This document shows positions 19,916-30,920 of a stretch of 64,000 bases of DNA, in pieces. Where the stretch lies: assembly GCA_030248295.1 (NCBI GenBank), contig JASANH010000850.1, positions 1,240,001 through 1,304,000 of the forward strand. Reading direction: 5' to 3'. Made by a program: the position numbers and the translations under genes. Under the pieces are notes generated by a model. The model was not told where the DNA came from. It ran no database searches and saw nothing but the letters and a program-made list of their open reading frames with translations. Position 1 is the first letter of the stretch; every line of letters begins with the position of its first letter. The stretch comes from Mesodorylaimus sp. YZB2_4. Its lineage: Eukaryota > Nematoda > Enoplea > Dorylaimida > Dorylaimidae.

Positions 19916-21640
19916 TGTGATTAACAAAAGGCTGCCGATTTGATCCTACTAATCGTCTGGTATCCTGTACACAATTATGATATTGTAGATATGCTCACCT
20001 TGCCCTGTCAATCGTGACATCTGCAGGTGTTTGCGTACGGACAGAGACAATTAGTTCACTGAAGTATCAATTTAAATGTGACACGTCAGATAAAATCTTT
20101 TCCGTTATTAGGGGAAGGGTAGAACTTAACCTTATTAGGGAAAGTAGGATCCAGGGATCGACCCCTCAAAAAGCTAGCAATTTTAGCCGTAAGGTGAATT
20201 TCTCGCCATACCTTGCATCGGCGATAGGTGACTTATTCTTCCTCCCGATCCAAGCTTCCTTACGGGGTGGGCCCTGATATTTTGCAACTGTATGTACAGG
20301 AGTTCTGGTATCACCTCGTGAACTGTCTCAACATTTGAAAGAGTTATCTGTGATCTTTTGGCAGCAGCAGAAACCAAAGAATCAGCAGCCGTGCATGACG
20401 GGTGATTCGAGTTTTGCCGATTAGAAACTCATCTCTGTTCTCTCATGCATGTCGCGTGCCTATGCTAATAGCCTCATTGTAGCAGCCCACAGTTGAGAGA
20501 TTAAGGCAACCGACCTCGCGGTCCGTTTTGAATTCCACTCATTAGAGCGTGTTGATTTCAGTCCACATTGCTGGTATGCATGGGTGGAGAGACGGGTCTT
20601 TGTTTCCACTTTCATTTACGCACGTGGCCAAATGTCTGAAAAATTGTCTATCGACATCCGTTTGCACAAGTGCATGACGGCGGATGAAGGCTCGGCCAAG
20701 TTTTACGGAGGGTTCAAGAAGCGCTCTGAATATGCACCTTTGAGGATGTCCTTTTCCTCTTTTCTGCTTATGTACATACTTCCATGCAGCAAGTAGTCAA
20801 CTTCTGAACCCGGTTCTCTAAAAATGGAGTGTAGAAGTATGACGAAAGGCGCCCTTTCGGAGTCAATGATTCACTAACTCTGCGCCGAACAGGCTCGTCC
20901 CATTGCTGGCCTGGCCGATCGGATTTTGTAAAGAGTAGGTGATAGCTGGTCAATGCGCTTTCGACTGCTGGCTATTTCCAGATGGGCAGAGTGGATGCAG
21001 TTGCTTGGTAACTGGTTTACCGCTGGCCATATTTGGATCAGAATGGACCGAGTAGACTGGCTTATACAAAATGTATTAGCCAAACCGAATGAGTAGAAAA
21101 GTGTTTTCGAGCTATTTTCCATTTCCTCCCATGATCAACATCGGAACGGGGTGTTGCCGCATAGCGTCAACATGGCTGGGTTGCGTTTCAGTCGGGAAAC
21201 CTGTTTCTTTTTCCTCAAATCCTCCCTCCCTGTGCTCATGGCACGACTGGTTTTGATCTGCTTTGTCGTGTTGTATTCAATTTTTAAAAGTTGTCTTCGT
21301 TTGACTGGCTTGGTTTGAGTTGATGGCGTTCAGGTCGATTCCCTTTCACCGTGAAATGGGATGTCCTGATCCTTGAGGATTCGGATGTTGCTGTTGATTA
21401 GTTACGTGATAAGCGTAGTTTGTGCTATTCTTCTTTACTACAACCCTCGAAAAGGGCTAAGACGTGACCAAAGGCTAGACGGATTGCACTGCAGGCTTTC
21501 CCCCTACCCGCGCTTCTTCCTCAGCCCACCTCGCGCTATGACTCGTGAGCCGAAGCTGAGGGTGGCATTGTAGACAATAGGGTGTCAAGCCTTCTGTCAT
21601 ACGAGTTACGAGTGAATAAAATAGAATCCTTATTTAGGAC
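19916..21640. other. Intergenic, no gene recognised
   Basis: No supported gene. A short hydrophobic frame at 21385-21570 (MLLLISYVISVVCAILLYY) could be a signal-peptide exon of the PPxY protein gene downstream, but I found no donor site that joins it convincingly. Confidence 0.35.
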
Positions 21641-21728
21641 ATCAGATTGAAGGTGCGTCTTGCTTTTTAGTCGGAAGTGCGAGGTGAAACGGAGGTCCAA
21701 CACGGACTCGCCTCAATCTGAAAGCACG

Positions 21729-22214
21729 ATGATGAACGACCTTATTTACCCAAGTATATTTGGAATTGGCGCATCCGTGCTTATGATATTTTTGGTAATC
21801 TCTTGTTGCATCCGATGGCTTCGATACCAAAAAATGGAGCAGCTCCATTCGACAACTTCTAACGGAACTCCATCTCGACCACTTGCGGATGCTTCTTCAA
21901 ATACATCGCCTTCAGTCACTTACCCTCCATCCTATTACGAAACTTATTACATTCCAGTTCCTGTGCTTTCGCCTAGCCAAGGTATAAGTGGTGCTAACGT
22001 TAGAAACGTTGGACAAGCACAAGTCAGAGATGGCATTCCGATCGGCAGGACAGTGACTGTTGCTCCTTATGAAACGTCAACTGGCAGTCATCCTGCAACC
22101 TTATTCGACGATGTCCCGCCTCCTTCGTACGACGACGTAATTGCAGCGGGCAAAGCTTGGACCGTTGCCAGAACAAACAGAATGGCCGCTGTCCAGGATC
22201 CCTCGCCTGTCTAA
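21729..22214 (+). CDS. Single-pass membrane protein with PPxY tail
   Basis: This 161-residue frame starts MMNDLIYPSIF. One membrane segment (about residues 8-28, GASVLMIFLVISCCI) is followed by a Ser/Pro/Tyr-rich cytoplasmic tail. The tail contains YPPSYYETYY and, near its end, DDVPPPSYDDVI, a good PPxY motif for WW-domain proteins such as Nedd4-type ubiquitin ligases. The layout recalls Shisa- or WBP1/VOPP1-like adaptors, but the Cys-rich extracellular part of those families is not seen. The frame is open upstream to a TTTTTAG acceptor-like site at 21669, so a 5' exon with the ectodomain may be missing from this model. Confidence 0.55.
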   Translation: MMNDLIYPSIFGIGASVLMIFLVISCCIRWLRYQKMEQLHSTTSNGTPSRPLADASSNTSPSVTYPPSYYETYYIPVPVLSPSQGISGANVRNVGQAQVRDGIPIGRTVTVAPYETSTGSHPATLFDDVPPPSYDDVIAAGKAWTVARTNRMAAVQDPSPV

Positions 22215-22819
22215 TTAGCTTGAATTCAGTCTGGCCTTATTGTATCTGTGTGAATTATTTGTCTTGTCATGTGTACGCCTGTAGCTTTATAGCAGCTTTG
22301 AAAAGCGGGCAGTTTGGCCATAAAGGGGAAGACCATGTATGTTCATGTCGGGTTGTCCGTATGTCGAATGTTGGTTTGCGGTGGTATCTGATACTGTATC
22401 ATGCCTGTTTCCATGTCCGGCATTTTTCAGGGAAGTATATTGTACAGATTTAGTGGCATCACAACACTCACCAGCCCAAAAAGATCCCAGAATCTACAGA
22501 ACTAGCCGAGGCAATTCGTAGCTTTCGATTCTATTCCCATCACGCAAGAGAGCACTCATCAGCATCAACAAAGTTAGTTGGACTGGAAACCAGCCTCGTG
22601 CGTAGTCAAAGGAAAGTTACACGCACACGCACGCAAAACCTACTGACGTTACTACTGACACCTACAGGCCCCATATTATTTGATCAGGTTGCCCTTTAGT
22701 TTGTAATAACCAGTCATCGTCAAGCGCCCCAAGGTATGAAGGTGGCATAAAATCACCTCACTTAGCATCTTTTGTTTCAATCTTTCAAACGCATTGCTGA
22801 AGAATGGTTACGGAACCCT

Positions 22820-23224
22820 TTCCATTTTCTACGGTCGTTATCACAACTGTATTCTTTATTTTCTTTATATTGCTTTGCATCTGTGGCATATGACGGTGTC
22901 GAGATAAAAGGAACGACATCAGTAGTCAGCAGTGGGATCTGCTGACAGCTTCTAATCATAGCCATGGAAGTGTCTATGGAATCTATTAGGCCGAGCTACT
23001 TCATTTCTCGTGGTCCAGCAACTGTACTTCATCAAACGCCAGTGAATGATGGTCCTTATCATCCGAGAACTGAGGCCTTGTCAGCTTCGATAGAGAGGCA
23101 ATGGACTCACGACCCTCGCAAAGCTTCACTGGGTCGATCAGTCAGACCAGTGTTTCTTTCCCAAGTACACGTATTGAAATTTATGAAGATCCCCCCCCCT
23201 TCCCACCCTATCACCCTCTCATGA
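22820..23224 (+). pseudogene. Possible decayed PPxY membrane-protein paralogue
   Basis: A hydrophobic stretch (TVVITTVFFIFFILLCICG) is followed by an in-frame TGA, then a basic segment RCRDKRND. A further frame shift away, a C-terminal end reads EDPPPFPPYHPLMK with a PPxY-like FPPY. The order (membrane segment, basic stretch, PPxY near the end) mirrors the intact gene 600 nt upstream. It could instead be a spliced gene whose introns I cannot place. Confidence 0.3.
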
Positions 23225-23947
23225 AATAGTGAAGGAAGGAAAAAAGGAACAAGATATTTTCTGATTAGGTTTTTTGAGTCGTGCTTTTTAATTGCATGTC
23301 TTAAAATGGCAGAGATTCTGAATGATCATATCATAATTCAGAATCCTTGCGTGTCCATAAGTAAGCAAAAGAACAACGACTTGCGACTGCGCATAAGGTT
23401 CATGCATGCACGACTCGCACCAGCACAGCCCCATCACGGACCGATGCATGACGATTGGCCCCATCACTGAAAAGGTAAACCAGCCACCGTCAGACCCACC
23501 TACACGTTGTGTGTCGTTGAAGCAGCGTGATTCATTTGTATCTGTAACCTTAGAAACATGGCTTCATGTGACTCATACCGAACTGGAGAAGGGCATATGT
23601 TCAAAATCGGGCGCTACCTGCAAATTTGCAGTCTTCTCACTGGTCGTAATGGGAGCCCGCCAAGTACGACGAGAAGCCAGGTATCTTTGATGACTCTCAC
23701 CTGGTTTGCGGGTAAGACCAGCAAATGACAGGAGGCTCCCACAACAACAGGTGACAGGAGGTCAGGCTTATAAGGGCCACCATATACCAAGGTCCAGGTA
23801 GCAATGGCAATACCGCAACACAACCAGCCAACACAACTTCGTTTTTCTTTGTACTGTCGATCGTAAGCATGAGAAAGCGCATACAGAACAGTATCAGACG
23901 ATATTGGAGCATACATGGTCACCGAATTCAGTCACCTCTTCATCACC

Positions 23948-24727
23948 TTATTTTTCTGTCTCAGAGGACAAGACCGGCTTAAAACGATGGTATTTGGCCG
24001 TCTTTGTCGATTTACTAATATCGCGTTTTGAAGCTTCAGAATAGTATTTGGCCGGTCGATGAGTTGCATTGATTTCTGACGACGCTCGGGCCAGCTCGGC
24101 CAGGGGCACTTTGATGATTTCTCTGATCGATTGCTTTCTTTCACTTTTGGATAATTCAGGCGCCGTAGGAGCTCGGTTGGAGGCGGCAGTCTTTGACGTC
24201 TCTTCCGTCACAGTACGCACCAACGACTTGCGGTTAGGTATTTCCACCGACTTACCTGATTTAAGGCTCGTATCCGGTGTTAGGGACTGGTCCAACTTCG
24301 TGGCCGGAAACATTGGTCGTTTTTGACGTCGGGTGAAGCAATAAATGAGTAATATCATTATCACCGCCGCAACAACAGAACCGACCACACCGGCGATTGC
24401 GTAGACCCAAATCAGCGAGTCTTCGGTTGTATCAACAGGCGTACTCTTCGTCGTCGCTTGTCCTTGAGTCCTGTCGGTCGCGGACTTAGTAGACTTCATT
24501 TCGGCCGCACTGACCAATTTTCCTGGAGACATGCGTTCCCTTGAAGATGACTGTACACGCGCGGTGGTCTGAGCACCACTAGTTTTGCTCGATGATTGAA
24601 CCGTTGTTAATTCGGTCGTCGATCCGCTTAAAACGCCGGTTTGGTTTAAGGGACTTTGCCCAGTCATCAAAGCTTCTACCAGGTGCAAAGACAGTAACAG
24701 CAGAAACATATGTTGTGACGCATCCAT
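23948..24727 (-). CDS. Mucin-like type I membrane protein, single exon
   Basis: This frame gives 259 residues from MDASQHMFLLLLSL. An open extension of 35 codons upstream lacks signal-peptide character, so this ATG was chosen. A signal peptide (about 1-21) is followed by a Ser/Thr-rich ectodomain of about 80 residues, likely heavily O-glycosylated. A membrane segment follows (about 104-131, YAIAGVVGSVVAAVIMILL), then a 128-residue basic cytoplasmic tail rich in Ser/Thr/Lys. No known domain is seen. It is divergent with, and about 660 nt from, the VWA-domain gene. Both encode type I proteins with Ser/Thr-rich stalks and basic tails, and they may share regulation. Confidence 0.68.
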   Translation of the reverse strand: MDASQHMFLLLLSLHLVEALMTGQSPLNQTGVLSGSTTELTTVQSSSKTSGAQTTARVQSSSRERMSPGKLVSAAEMKSTKSATDRTQGQATTKSTPVDTTEDSLIWVYAIAGVVGSVVAAVIMILLIYCFTRRQKRPMFPATKLDQSLTPDTSLKSGKSVEIPNRKSLVRTVTEETSKTAASNRAPTAPELSKSERKQSIREIIKVPLAELARASSEINATHRPAKYYSEASKRDISKSTKTAKYHRFKPVLSSETEK

Positions 24728-25047
24728 CTGAGGGTGTTCAGGAATATGATGGTGCGTACATTCGAGCCGTTCGCTCACCTCGCTACAGAAGACTGATTGG
24801 GCCGGGGGATAGCCCTGCCAACCTACCTGCATAACATTGTTTACAATGTCATCGTACGCATGCTGGCATGGATGTACCTATCTAGTAAATACGTGCATGT
24901 TGGGACGGAGGTAGTGCTTTATATTACAGTAGCTTCTAACGAGACTGTCTCTACTAACAATGTATTTTTGATTCTGATGAGATTGATTTGAGAAGAGTCA
25001 TGCGATGAGCGAGATCGATATACTTCGAATACACTGGTCCAACATCA

Positions 25048-25125
25048 GTTCATGTTCATGTTTTACCACATCACCAAACGCTTATGCGCACTCGAGGGTG
25101 AAGGGACACATTTCACACGATTTGA
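25048..25125 (+). repeat. Dispersed repeat, copy c
   Basis: The best match to the shared core: GTTCATGTTCATGTTTTACC, ACATCACCAAACGC, CACTCGAGGGTGAAGGGACA. It lies in the divergent promoter region between two membrane-protein genes. Confidence 0.78.
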
Positions 25126-25384
25126 TATGCCAGTAACCAGTAACCAGTACGATGAGAAGACTCATCAGAACGGTACCTACTCTTATGTTGCGGCTTTGAC
25201 CTGCTAAGCAAAAGTAGCCGTCCAATGCAAGGAAAGAAACGCAGTGTACACCTATAGTACCTGCTACAGATACGTGCAACATTAAAGCGGTTGCTTTTTC
25301 TTGCATTTTTGTCTCTGCGTTTTAGGCATGCTTCCTATGAGGTGTCAGTGGCGATAGATCTTGGGAGCGGCTGGATAGTTTGCA

Positions 25385-26869
25385 ATGTCGCGAACAACCA
25401 TCTTCTCAATTTATCTCGTTGTCTTCACGCTGGTTCCAACCGCTTGGTCTGCGAATGGCGTTGATCGAATTCGGAACTACACGCTATGGCATCCGTGCGA
25501 AATCGTGCTTGTAGTCGATGATTCGAGTAGTGTCACCGACCCTCAGTTCGCTCAAATGATCAATGTGATTCACCGACTTCCAGATTTCTTCGGCTTAGGC
25601 TCAAACTATTCGCGCGTTGCTGTTGTCACATTTTCCGACTACCCATTCATCGCCCTAAATCTGACATCTGATGAAAAGGCTGTTCGGGCATTAAATCCTC
25701 CGCGCGATAGCGGCCAGCGATTCACAAACACATTTTTGGCGTTGGAGGCGACTCGAATCCAAGTATTCGATAATGCGCGGCCCAAAGCAACGAAGCTGGT
25801 TATTTTGATCACCGATGGTTTGCCTCAAGTTGATATGTTCGGCCATATATTTTTTACTGAAACTGAGAAAGAAGCCGCTGAATTACGGAAAATGGGCAGT
25901 CAAGTTTACGTCGCTTATGTTGGAACTGACTATGAAAAGGACCCCCGAGTGCGAAATCATACCCTGATCGTCGCCGGAGATCCGTCTCGAGTGTTCCCGA
26001 TCACAGATTTCGACAAGTTGGCAGCCGAGATCCTTCACCAGGTGCAAACGGATATTCGGTGTAGGTTCGAGGAAACGTGTCGTTTCAGCGAGAATCAAAC
26101 ATGCGTCGCGGAATGGTGGCGGCCAGAGGCTGGCAACCTGAACTGTGTTAATCTTCGACCAAATTCATCGTTCACCCGTGTATGTGACACTCGGGACTGT
26201 CAAGAAGCGTGTGACAGATGGAACTGGAGCAAGCCAACATGTGAACCTCAGAATGCTGGAAGGAGTGTCGTGGTCACTCGGGATGGGCCGACTCCACCGC
26301 CGACAGAGCACGGGCCAATCTATGAATACTGCGCGCGAGAGAAGAGGGTTATGTGCCCGGGATCAACCATGGTCTTGGATACCACTGAAGTATCGTCGAC
26401 AACGACGGAAAGGCCTGACCCAACCAGTGCTCCAACCGAGTCAACGACAAACAGCGACAAACTCGGAGATAAATCGGCACCGCCTCAATCATTCTCGGAA
26501 GGCTTGTCAGCATGGATAATTGCAGTGATCGCAATCGTCTGCGTATTGCTCCTCCTTGTCGTTATTTTTGTTTCCCTATGTTTCATTCAAAAGAAGAAAC
26601 GAGCTGCCGCTATTATAGCCAAAAAGGAAGCGGAATCTAAGCTGTCTTCAATGAAAGCAAAGCAGGCGGTTGCGAAAAAACCTTCTCAAAAGTCATTGAA
26701 GCCTCTGGTGGCGGATTCGGCGGGTGTGCTCTATGGGTATGAAAAAGCCAAGGCCGCGGATCGGAGTGTCGGTGTCAGCCTGCGCGGCGATATCATGAAA
26801 TCGACTGCTATTGGCGACAAGACAAATCCAAAACCGATCTTCTCAATCAAACTCAGCAAAATACATTGA
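25385..26869 (+). CDS. von Willebrand A-domain type I membrane protein
   Basis: A single exon encodes 494 residues. The signal peptide is MSRTTIFSIYLVVFTLV. The VWA domain spans about residues 38-222. A complete MIDAS is visible: DDSSS (D45, S47, S49), a Thr in RFTNTF (T114 or T116) and ITDG (D144), so divalent-cation-dependent ligand binding is expected. A Cys-rich segment (about 226-325) and a Ser/Thr stalk follow, then a membrane segment (376-401) and a basic cytoplasmic tail of about 90 residues. At least six N-glycosylation sequons lie outside the membrane. A role as an adhesion or matrix receptor is inferred from the family. The lack of introns in a 1.5-kb gene is unusual beside its spliced neighbours. 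A poly(A) signal lies 120 nt downstream. Confidence 0.88.
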   Translation: MSRTTIFSIYLVVFTLVPTAWSANGVDRIRNYTLWHPCEIVLVVDDSSSVTDPQFAQMINVIHRLPDFFGLGSNYSRVAVVTFSDYPFIALNLTSDEKAVRALNPPRDSGQRFTNTFLALEATRIQVFDNARPKATKLVILITDGLPQVDMFGHIFFTETEKEAAELRKMGSQVYVAYVGTDYEKDPRVRNHTLIVAGDPSRVFPITDFDKLAAEILHQVQTDIRCRFEETCRFSENQTCVAEWWRPEAGNLNCVNLRPNSSFTRVCDTRDCQEACDRWNWSKPTCEPQNAGRSVVVTRDGPTPPPTEHGPIYEYCAREKRVMCPGSTMVLDTTEVSSTTTERPDPTSAPTESTTNSDKLGDKSAPPQSFSEGLSAWIIAVIAIVCVLLLLVVIFVSLCFIQKKKRAAAIIAKKEAESKLSSMKAKQAVAKKPSQKSLKPLVADSAGVLYGYEKAKAADRSVGVSLRGDIMKSTAIGDKTNPKPIFSIKLSKIH

Positions 26870-26988
26870 TGGGGCAAAGGGAGCCGCGCTGCGAAACGTG
26901 CAAAAAGAAGCTGATTGCGATGTAATTACGTGAATGCAAGATGTGCGGTGGGAAGTGCAGGTGTACGGTAGCGGGGTGGGAAAAGGAA

Positions 26989-26994
26989 AATAAA
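26989..26994 (+). terminator. Poly(A) signal of the VWA gene
   Basis: AATAAA, 120 nt after the stop codon. Confidence 0.55.
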
Positions 26995-27079
26995 CCATGA
27001 AAATGACTGATCTCATCGATTGATATCGATCGCATGAGTATGCTATCATCGTAGCAGTCTACTACCGTTCTGTCCCATT

Positions 27080-28215
27080 TCACCCCGCCAAATTACTCAT
27101 GGCCTCGATTTTCTGGCGAATCCATCCGGCGTATGCGGCCAAGCGGACAAATACTGGTGGTTTGTCAACTTCAGCACAGCCTTTATGGGCTACGTAGCTG
27201 GCAACGCCGTTTTGAACCAAGCTGCCATCGTCATTTTTACAAACAAAGGGGCCCCAGAGTCACCCTATAAAGTATGCGGCTATACTGTATGCCGAAGGTC
27301 ACCTTGGAGCGGGAGTAGGCACGCTTACATGGCAGGCGGACAATTTAGCGTCTAAGGCACCAGCGCAAAGAAAGGCGTAACTCCAGGCTTCTTTTTGCCA
27401 ATCCCATCGTTTAGTACAGGTGGATATATCGTGCACTGGAGATACTGCTTGCTTCAATTCTTCCGGAGACTTTTTACTGTCGCCTGAAAAGACCTTGCCG
27501 ACCTCTCGAACCTTAATCCCACTATTTTTCCTCACTTTCATTTTGGCCCCATCCCGTCAAGACGCAAGTGCGTTTTAACTGGAGCCTTTTCTCCTTCTGG
27601 GACAATGCAGACAGGCCTGATCGTGTCAGAAAAGGCAAGCGGTGTATCCAACTTCAAGATAGCAACATCATTGGTCTTAGTAGCCTTTGTGCAGCCCTCG
27701 TGGTAATTGAAGTCAATGACCCTATGGCGTTGTTCACCAGCAGTCACTTTAGATGAGCGAGTTGTACCAGCGAAGACTGTTATGAATGAGAATTCGCCTA
27801 CCGATCCACTGAAACATGGACAGATCTCTGTATTACTTGGGATGGTTGTAGATAGTCTGCACGACCATAATGTACTTCGGTCTGGTGGAAACACAATGAG
27901 CCGCTGTTACAACGAGGTCGCTTTCTTCTTTATCCCCATTGACACGCAATGCTGGCACCGCAAAAGTGTTCTGTCCCATTAAAACGGCGTGCTGACTTGC
28001 CATGACCAAGAATGTGGTCTCGCTGTATCACCACCGATCATACGGTTATTGGATGGTAAGGAAGGCTGGTATGCTGAGGCCTGGCGCCCAAAGTCAGCCC
28101 TTACCAGCGGTGGTTAGTATGTGAAACACCTGCAGCAACAAACGAAGCATCAATCATCATCATCATTTCTTACCTGGTGAAGCATCAAGAACACGAAAAA
28201 GTTTTGCCTTGCCAT
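27080..28215 (-). pseudogene. Chymotrypsin-like protease pseudogene
   Basis: The same five-exon plan as the intact gene next door is visible. A 14-codon signal exon (28174-28215, MARQNFFVFLMLHQ) comes first. The TAAHC exon, the NDVAI exon, the FLCAGA exon and the GDSG exon follow. At least four frame disruptions are seen: near 27980, near 27950 (between CGAS and LRV), near 27560 (before the GWG segment) and at about 27250, where GGGG replaces an expected five G inside the GDSGG motif. Reading frames on either side remain protease-like, so the decay is recent, or some breaks are sequencing indels. The conserved Cys before GDSG is still present. Confidence 0.8.
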
Positions 28216-28681
28216 GCTGAGTAAAAGATGATAATGGGAAAGAAGTCGTATAAAGTTGGATGTGATGTGATCTCGAGCTGAGCACAGAAGCCATTGTTCG
28301 GCGTTCAAATATGGCATCAATAAGGAGCATTGTACTAGGGTCCGCAGCAGCTACGCTAACAGAGCAGCTGTGGACGCACTGTGATGGTACTTCTTTCAAA
28401 CGTAGCCGCGTATCGATAGCCTTTCGAACTCTGGCCGGAATACGGTGTTTAGTCCAGTTTGCGACTGACAATGAACAGTCCGGCTGCGCGAAGGATGCAG
28501 ACTATAGACACTGATTAAAGCTTTTACTTTCCTAGTCTCCGCTACAGCTCATGTCCACATTTGCACACAATGCCGCTCCAGTCAGTCTGCCCGAATTTTC
28601 ATGTATGTGGAACTTTATTAGTGGGACGTTCTTTCGAGCTTGTTTGATTCAACAGCATCATAGGACCAGTCAGAAATCACA

Positions 28682-29811
28682 TCACGACTTTACAAGCGTG
28701 CTCAGTTCATTGATCTTCTCTCCGATCCAGTTCGCATAGGTTGTCAAGCGGGCAAATACAGGCGGTTTCTTCGAGCTGCACTTTCTGCTGGCAACAAAAC
28801 CAGCTACTCCGTGTTGAACCCAGCTGCCGTCTTTCTGTTGGCATACTAGCGGACCTCCAGAGTCACCCTGAAACAGTGGAATTTTGTCACAATGTGTCCA
28901 TAGAATGGTGTAGCTCTGACGCATACGTTGCGCACGGATGAACTACCGTCTGGGACACCAGCGCACAAGAAAGCGTTGTTCCATGCCTCACTCTTCCCGT
29001 TCCATTTCTGCTTACACGTAGCAACGTCATATGCGGGAGCTAAAGTCTGTTTGAGCTCGTCAGGTGAGTGTCCTGTGAGGCCTGAAACGAAAACAATTAT
29101 TGTTACTTACGAAGGCGTCCACGGTGCTTGCGCACTTTCATCGCGGCCCGAGCCAATAGCGACGCAGGTTAGGCCAACTGGAACAGGATCATCGCTTTTG
29201 GCCAAACACGAGCGCCTTACAGAGTCGGAAAATTTTATCGGCTTATCTAAGAGGACAATTGCTACATCATTGGCATTGCCTGAGTAATTTGCGTGGATAA
29301 CCATGTTAGCAATCATTCGCGATTCTTTTCCGGGAACTCCACACTGTCTCTTATTTTGCGAAGCAGCAACGACCCGGTGACGAGAAAAGTCTCCAATCAA
29401 ACCTCTGAAATGAATTGGAGATCAAACCTGTGCTCTGTGGTCATGGTCAGCCTGCGCTTACTTATTCCTGGGAACACAATGCGCAGCTGTCAGCACGATG
29501 TCATTCTCGTCAATTTCATCCTTGATGCGTAGTATTGTCCCACCACATATGTGTAAGTTTACTTTGCGGAGACTGATCTGCCATGGCCATGAGTGAGGTC
29601 TCGCTGTGTCACCCCCAACGATTCGCGCGGTTGTGGATATGCTGACCGAATACTGCGAAGCCTGCCGACCGCATCCGACACTTGCAGCGTGGGTGCAATA
29701 GGCCTGGAGAATCATAGTGAGGGACATCTTGATTTGGTTCCTCCCACGATAGCCTCATAACTACTTACCCCGAATATGACCAGCAGGAAAACTGTGAAAC
29801 AATGCGACATC
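28682..29811 (-). CDS. Secreted chymotrypsin-like serine protease (S1A)
   Basis: Exons 29770-29811, 29462-29703, 29136-29404, 28927-29081 and 28682-28867 give 297 residues. The first exon is the signal peptide [14 protein letters not shown]. The mature enzyme starts near [14 protein letters not shown]. The catalytic triad is His in TAAHC, Asp in NDVAIVLLD and Ser in GDSGGPLVC. The residue six before the catalytic Ser is Ser, pointing to chymotrypsin-like rather than trypsin-like specificity. Two oddities: the Cys normally two residues before GDSGG is Arg (CGC for TGC), leaving its partner in RKCSS unpaired, and the usual GWG is GSG. The exon 3 donor is GTGCGC, chosen because it restores phase; the better-looking GTAAGT further on would leave a 29-nt intron and break frame. 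Confidence 0.85.
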
Positions 29812-29870
29812 ACGTAATCCCTCACCCCGACTTCTTCGTTCAGCTGCCATACATTCGATAGAAAGAGCTA

Positions 29871-29878
29871 AATTTATA
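29871..29878 (-). promoter_or_regulatory. TATA box of the protease gene
   Basis: TATAAATT on the minus strand, about 60 nt before the ATG at 29811. Confidence 0.6.
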
Positions 29879-29879
29879 C

Positions 29880-30850
29880 TCTTCCGTAAGAGTAGCATTT
29901 TAATCCTGGTCAAACAGTTTAGTTGCACAGGTTACAGGAACATTTGTACGCCAACTTCTTTGCCAAGGACATCTACTGATTTAGACTTCGCTGCAAGACT
30001 TTGGCTATTACTAATGACTATTTGGCCAACCTGTTCTCCAACTTCCATGCCACCATGCACACTGTCCTTGGCGCACTGAGACATCGTCCTTATAGTCCAG
30101 TGCATCAGAAGAGAACATAAGCTGCGTGACAGCGTAATAAGCATGACGGTGTGATTCCCTGCGTGCAGCTTGCTAGGTTAGGACTTGTATTTCGTACCTG
30201 AGAGAAAACATGGCCCCTCAGGTCACCATGGCACTTACGGCTGGGAGGGAACTAAGTCAACTAATCCTGGAATTCGAGATAACAATAGTGTTTTTCGTCA
30301 TCTTTGAGCCAAGTAGTTCCTTTTGCGCACTGTAACAACAGCAGCTGCTAGTGACTTGTCTTTGTAGCGCACACGGACATATGACGCAGTTGAATCCAGA
30401 ATGATCATCGATGCGAGACTACCATGTGGGGAACGAGGCGTTCACAAGGCACGTAGGTTTTACACTCCATTAACTTAATTTTCTGGCAATAAAAAAACCA
30501 GAGAAGACCTGGATGAGCCCAGTCACGAGCCAGACCTAATTTCCTCCCAATCGGGATCAGTTTAGGCCTAGGCTACATGCATCTCGCGCGATCATAGTCC
30601 AATTTGAAAAGCAATACTTGCCGCAAACTTGTTCTAACTTTCCGCCAGACATAGAAAAAAAACCTATGAAAGGCACGTGCAAATATTCATCGACGACATG
30701 TAACGACCCATTTATAGAAATTCGCGTCGCTGGCGAAGAAACCAGATGTGAGACTGGAGAAGGAGTGACCCTGTCGGACCTAGACTCAAAGTAGAACGAC
30801 CTGATTCTCCAAATATGAAGAGCTGAAGCGAAAAAATTGCTGCCTTCGTG
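29880..30850. other. Intergenic between protease and collagen promoters
   Basis: No supported gene. A 70-codon minus-strand frame at 29932-30144 has a plausible amphipathic composition but no recognisable family, start context or splice sites. Confidence 0.35.
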
Positions 30851-30855
30851 GTGGC

Positions 30856-30863
30856 TATAAAAG
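30856..30863 (+). promoter_or_regulatory. TATA box of the collagen gene
   Basis: TATAAAAG, 65 nt before the collagen ATG. Confidence 0.7.
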
Positions 30864-30920
30864 ACTGGCTGAACGCGCATTGAAGTATCAGTCGCCTCTT
30901 GGGCTGGAAAAATTCAAATA

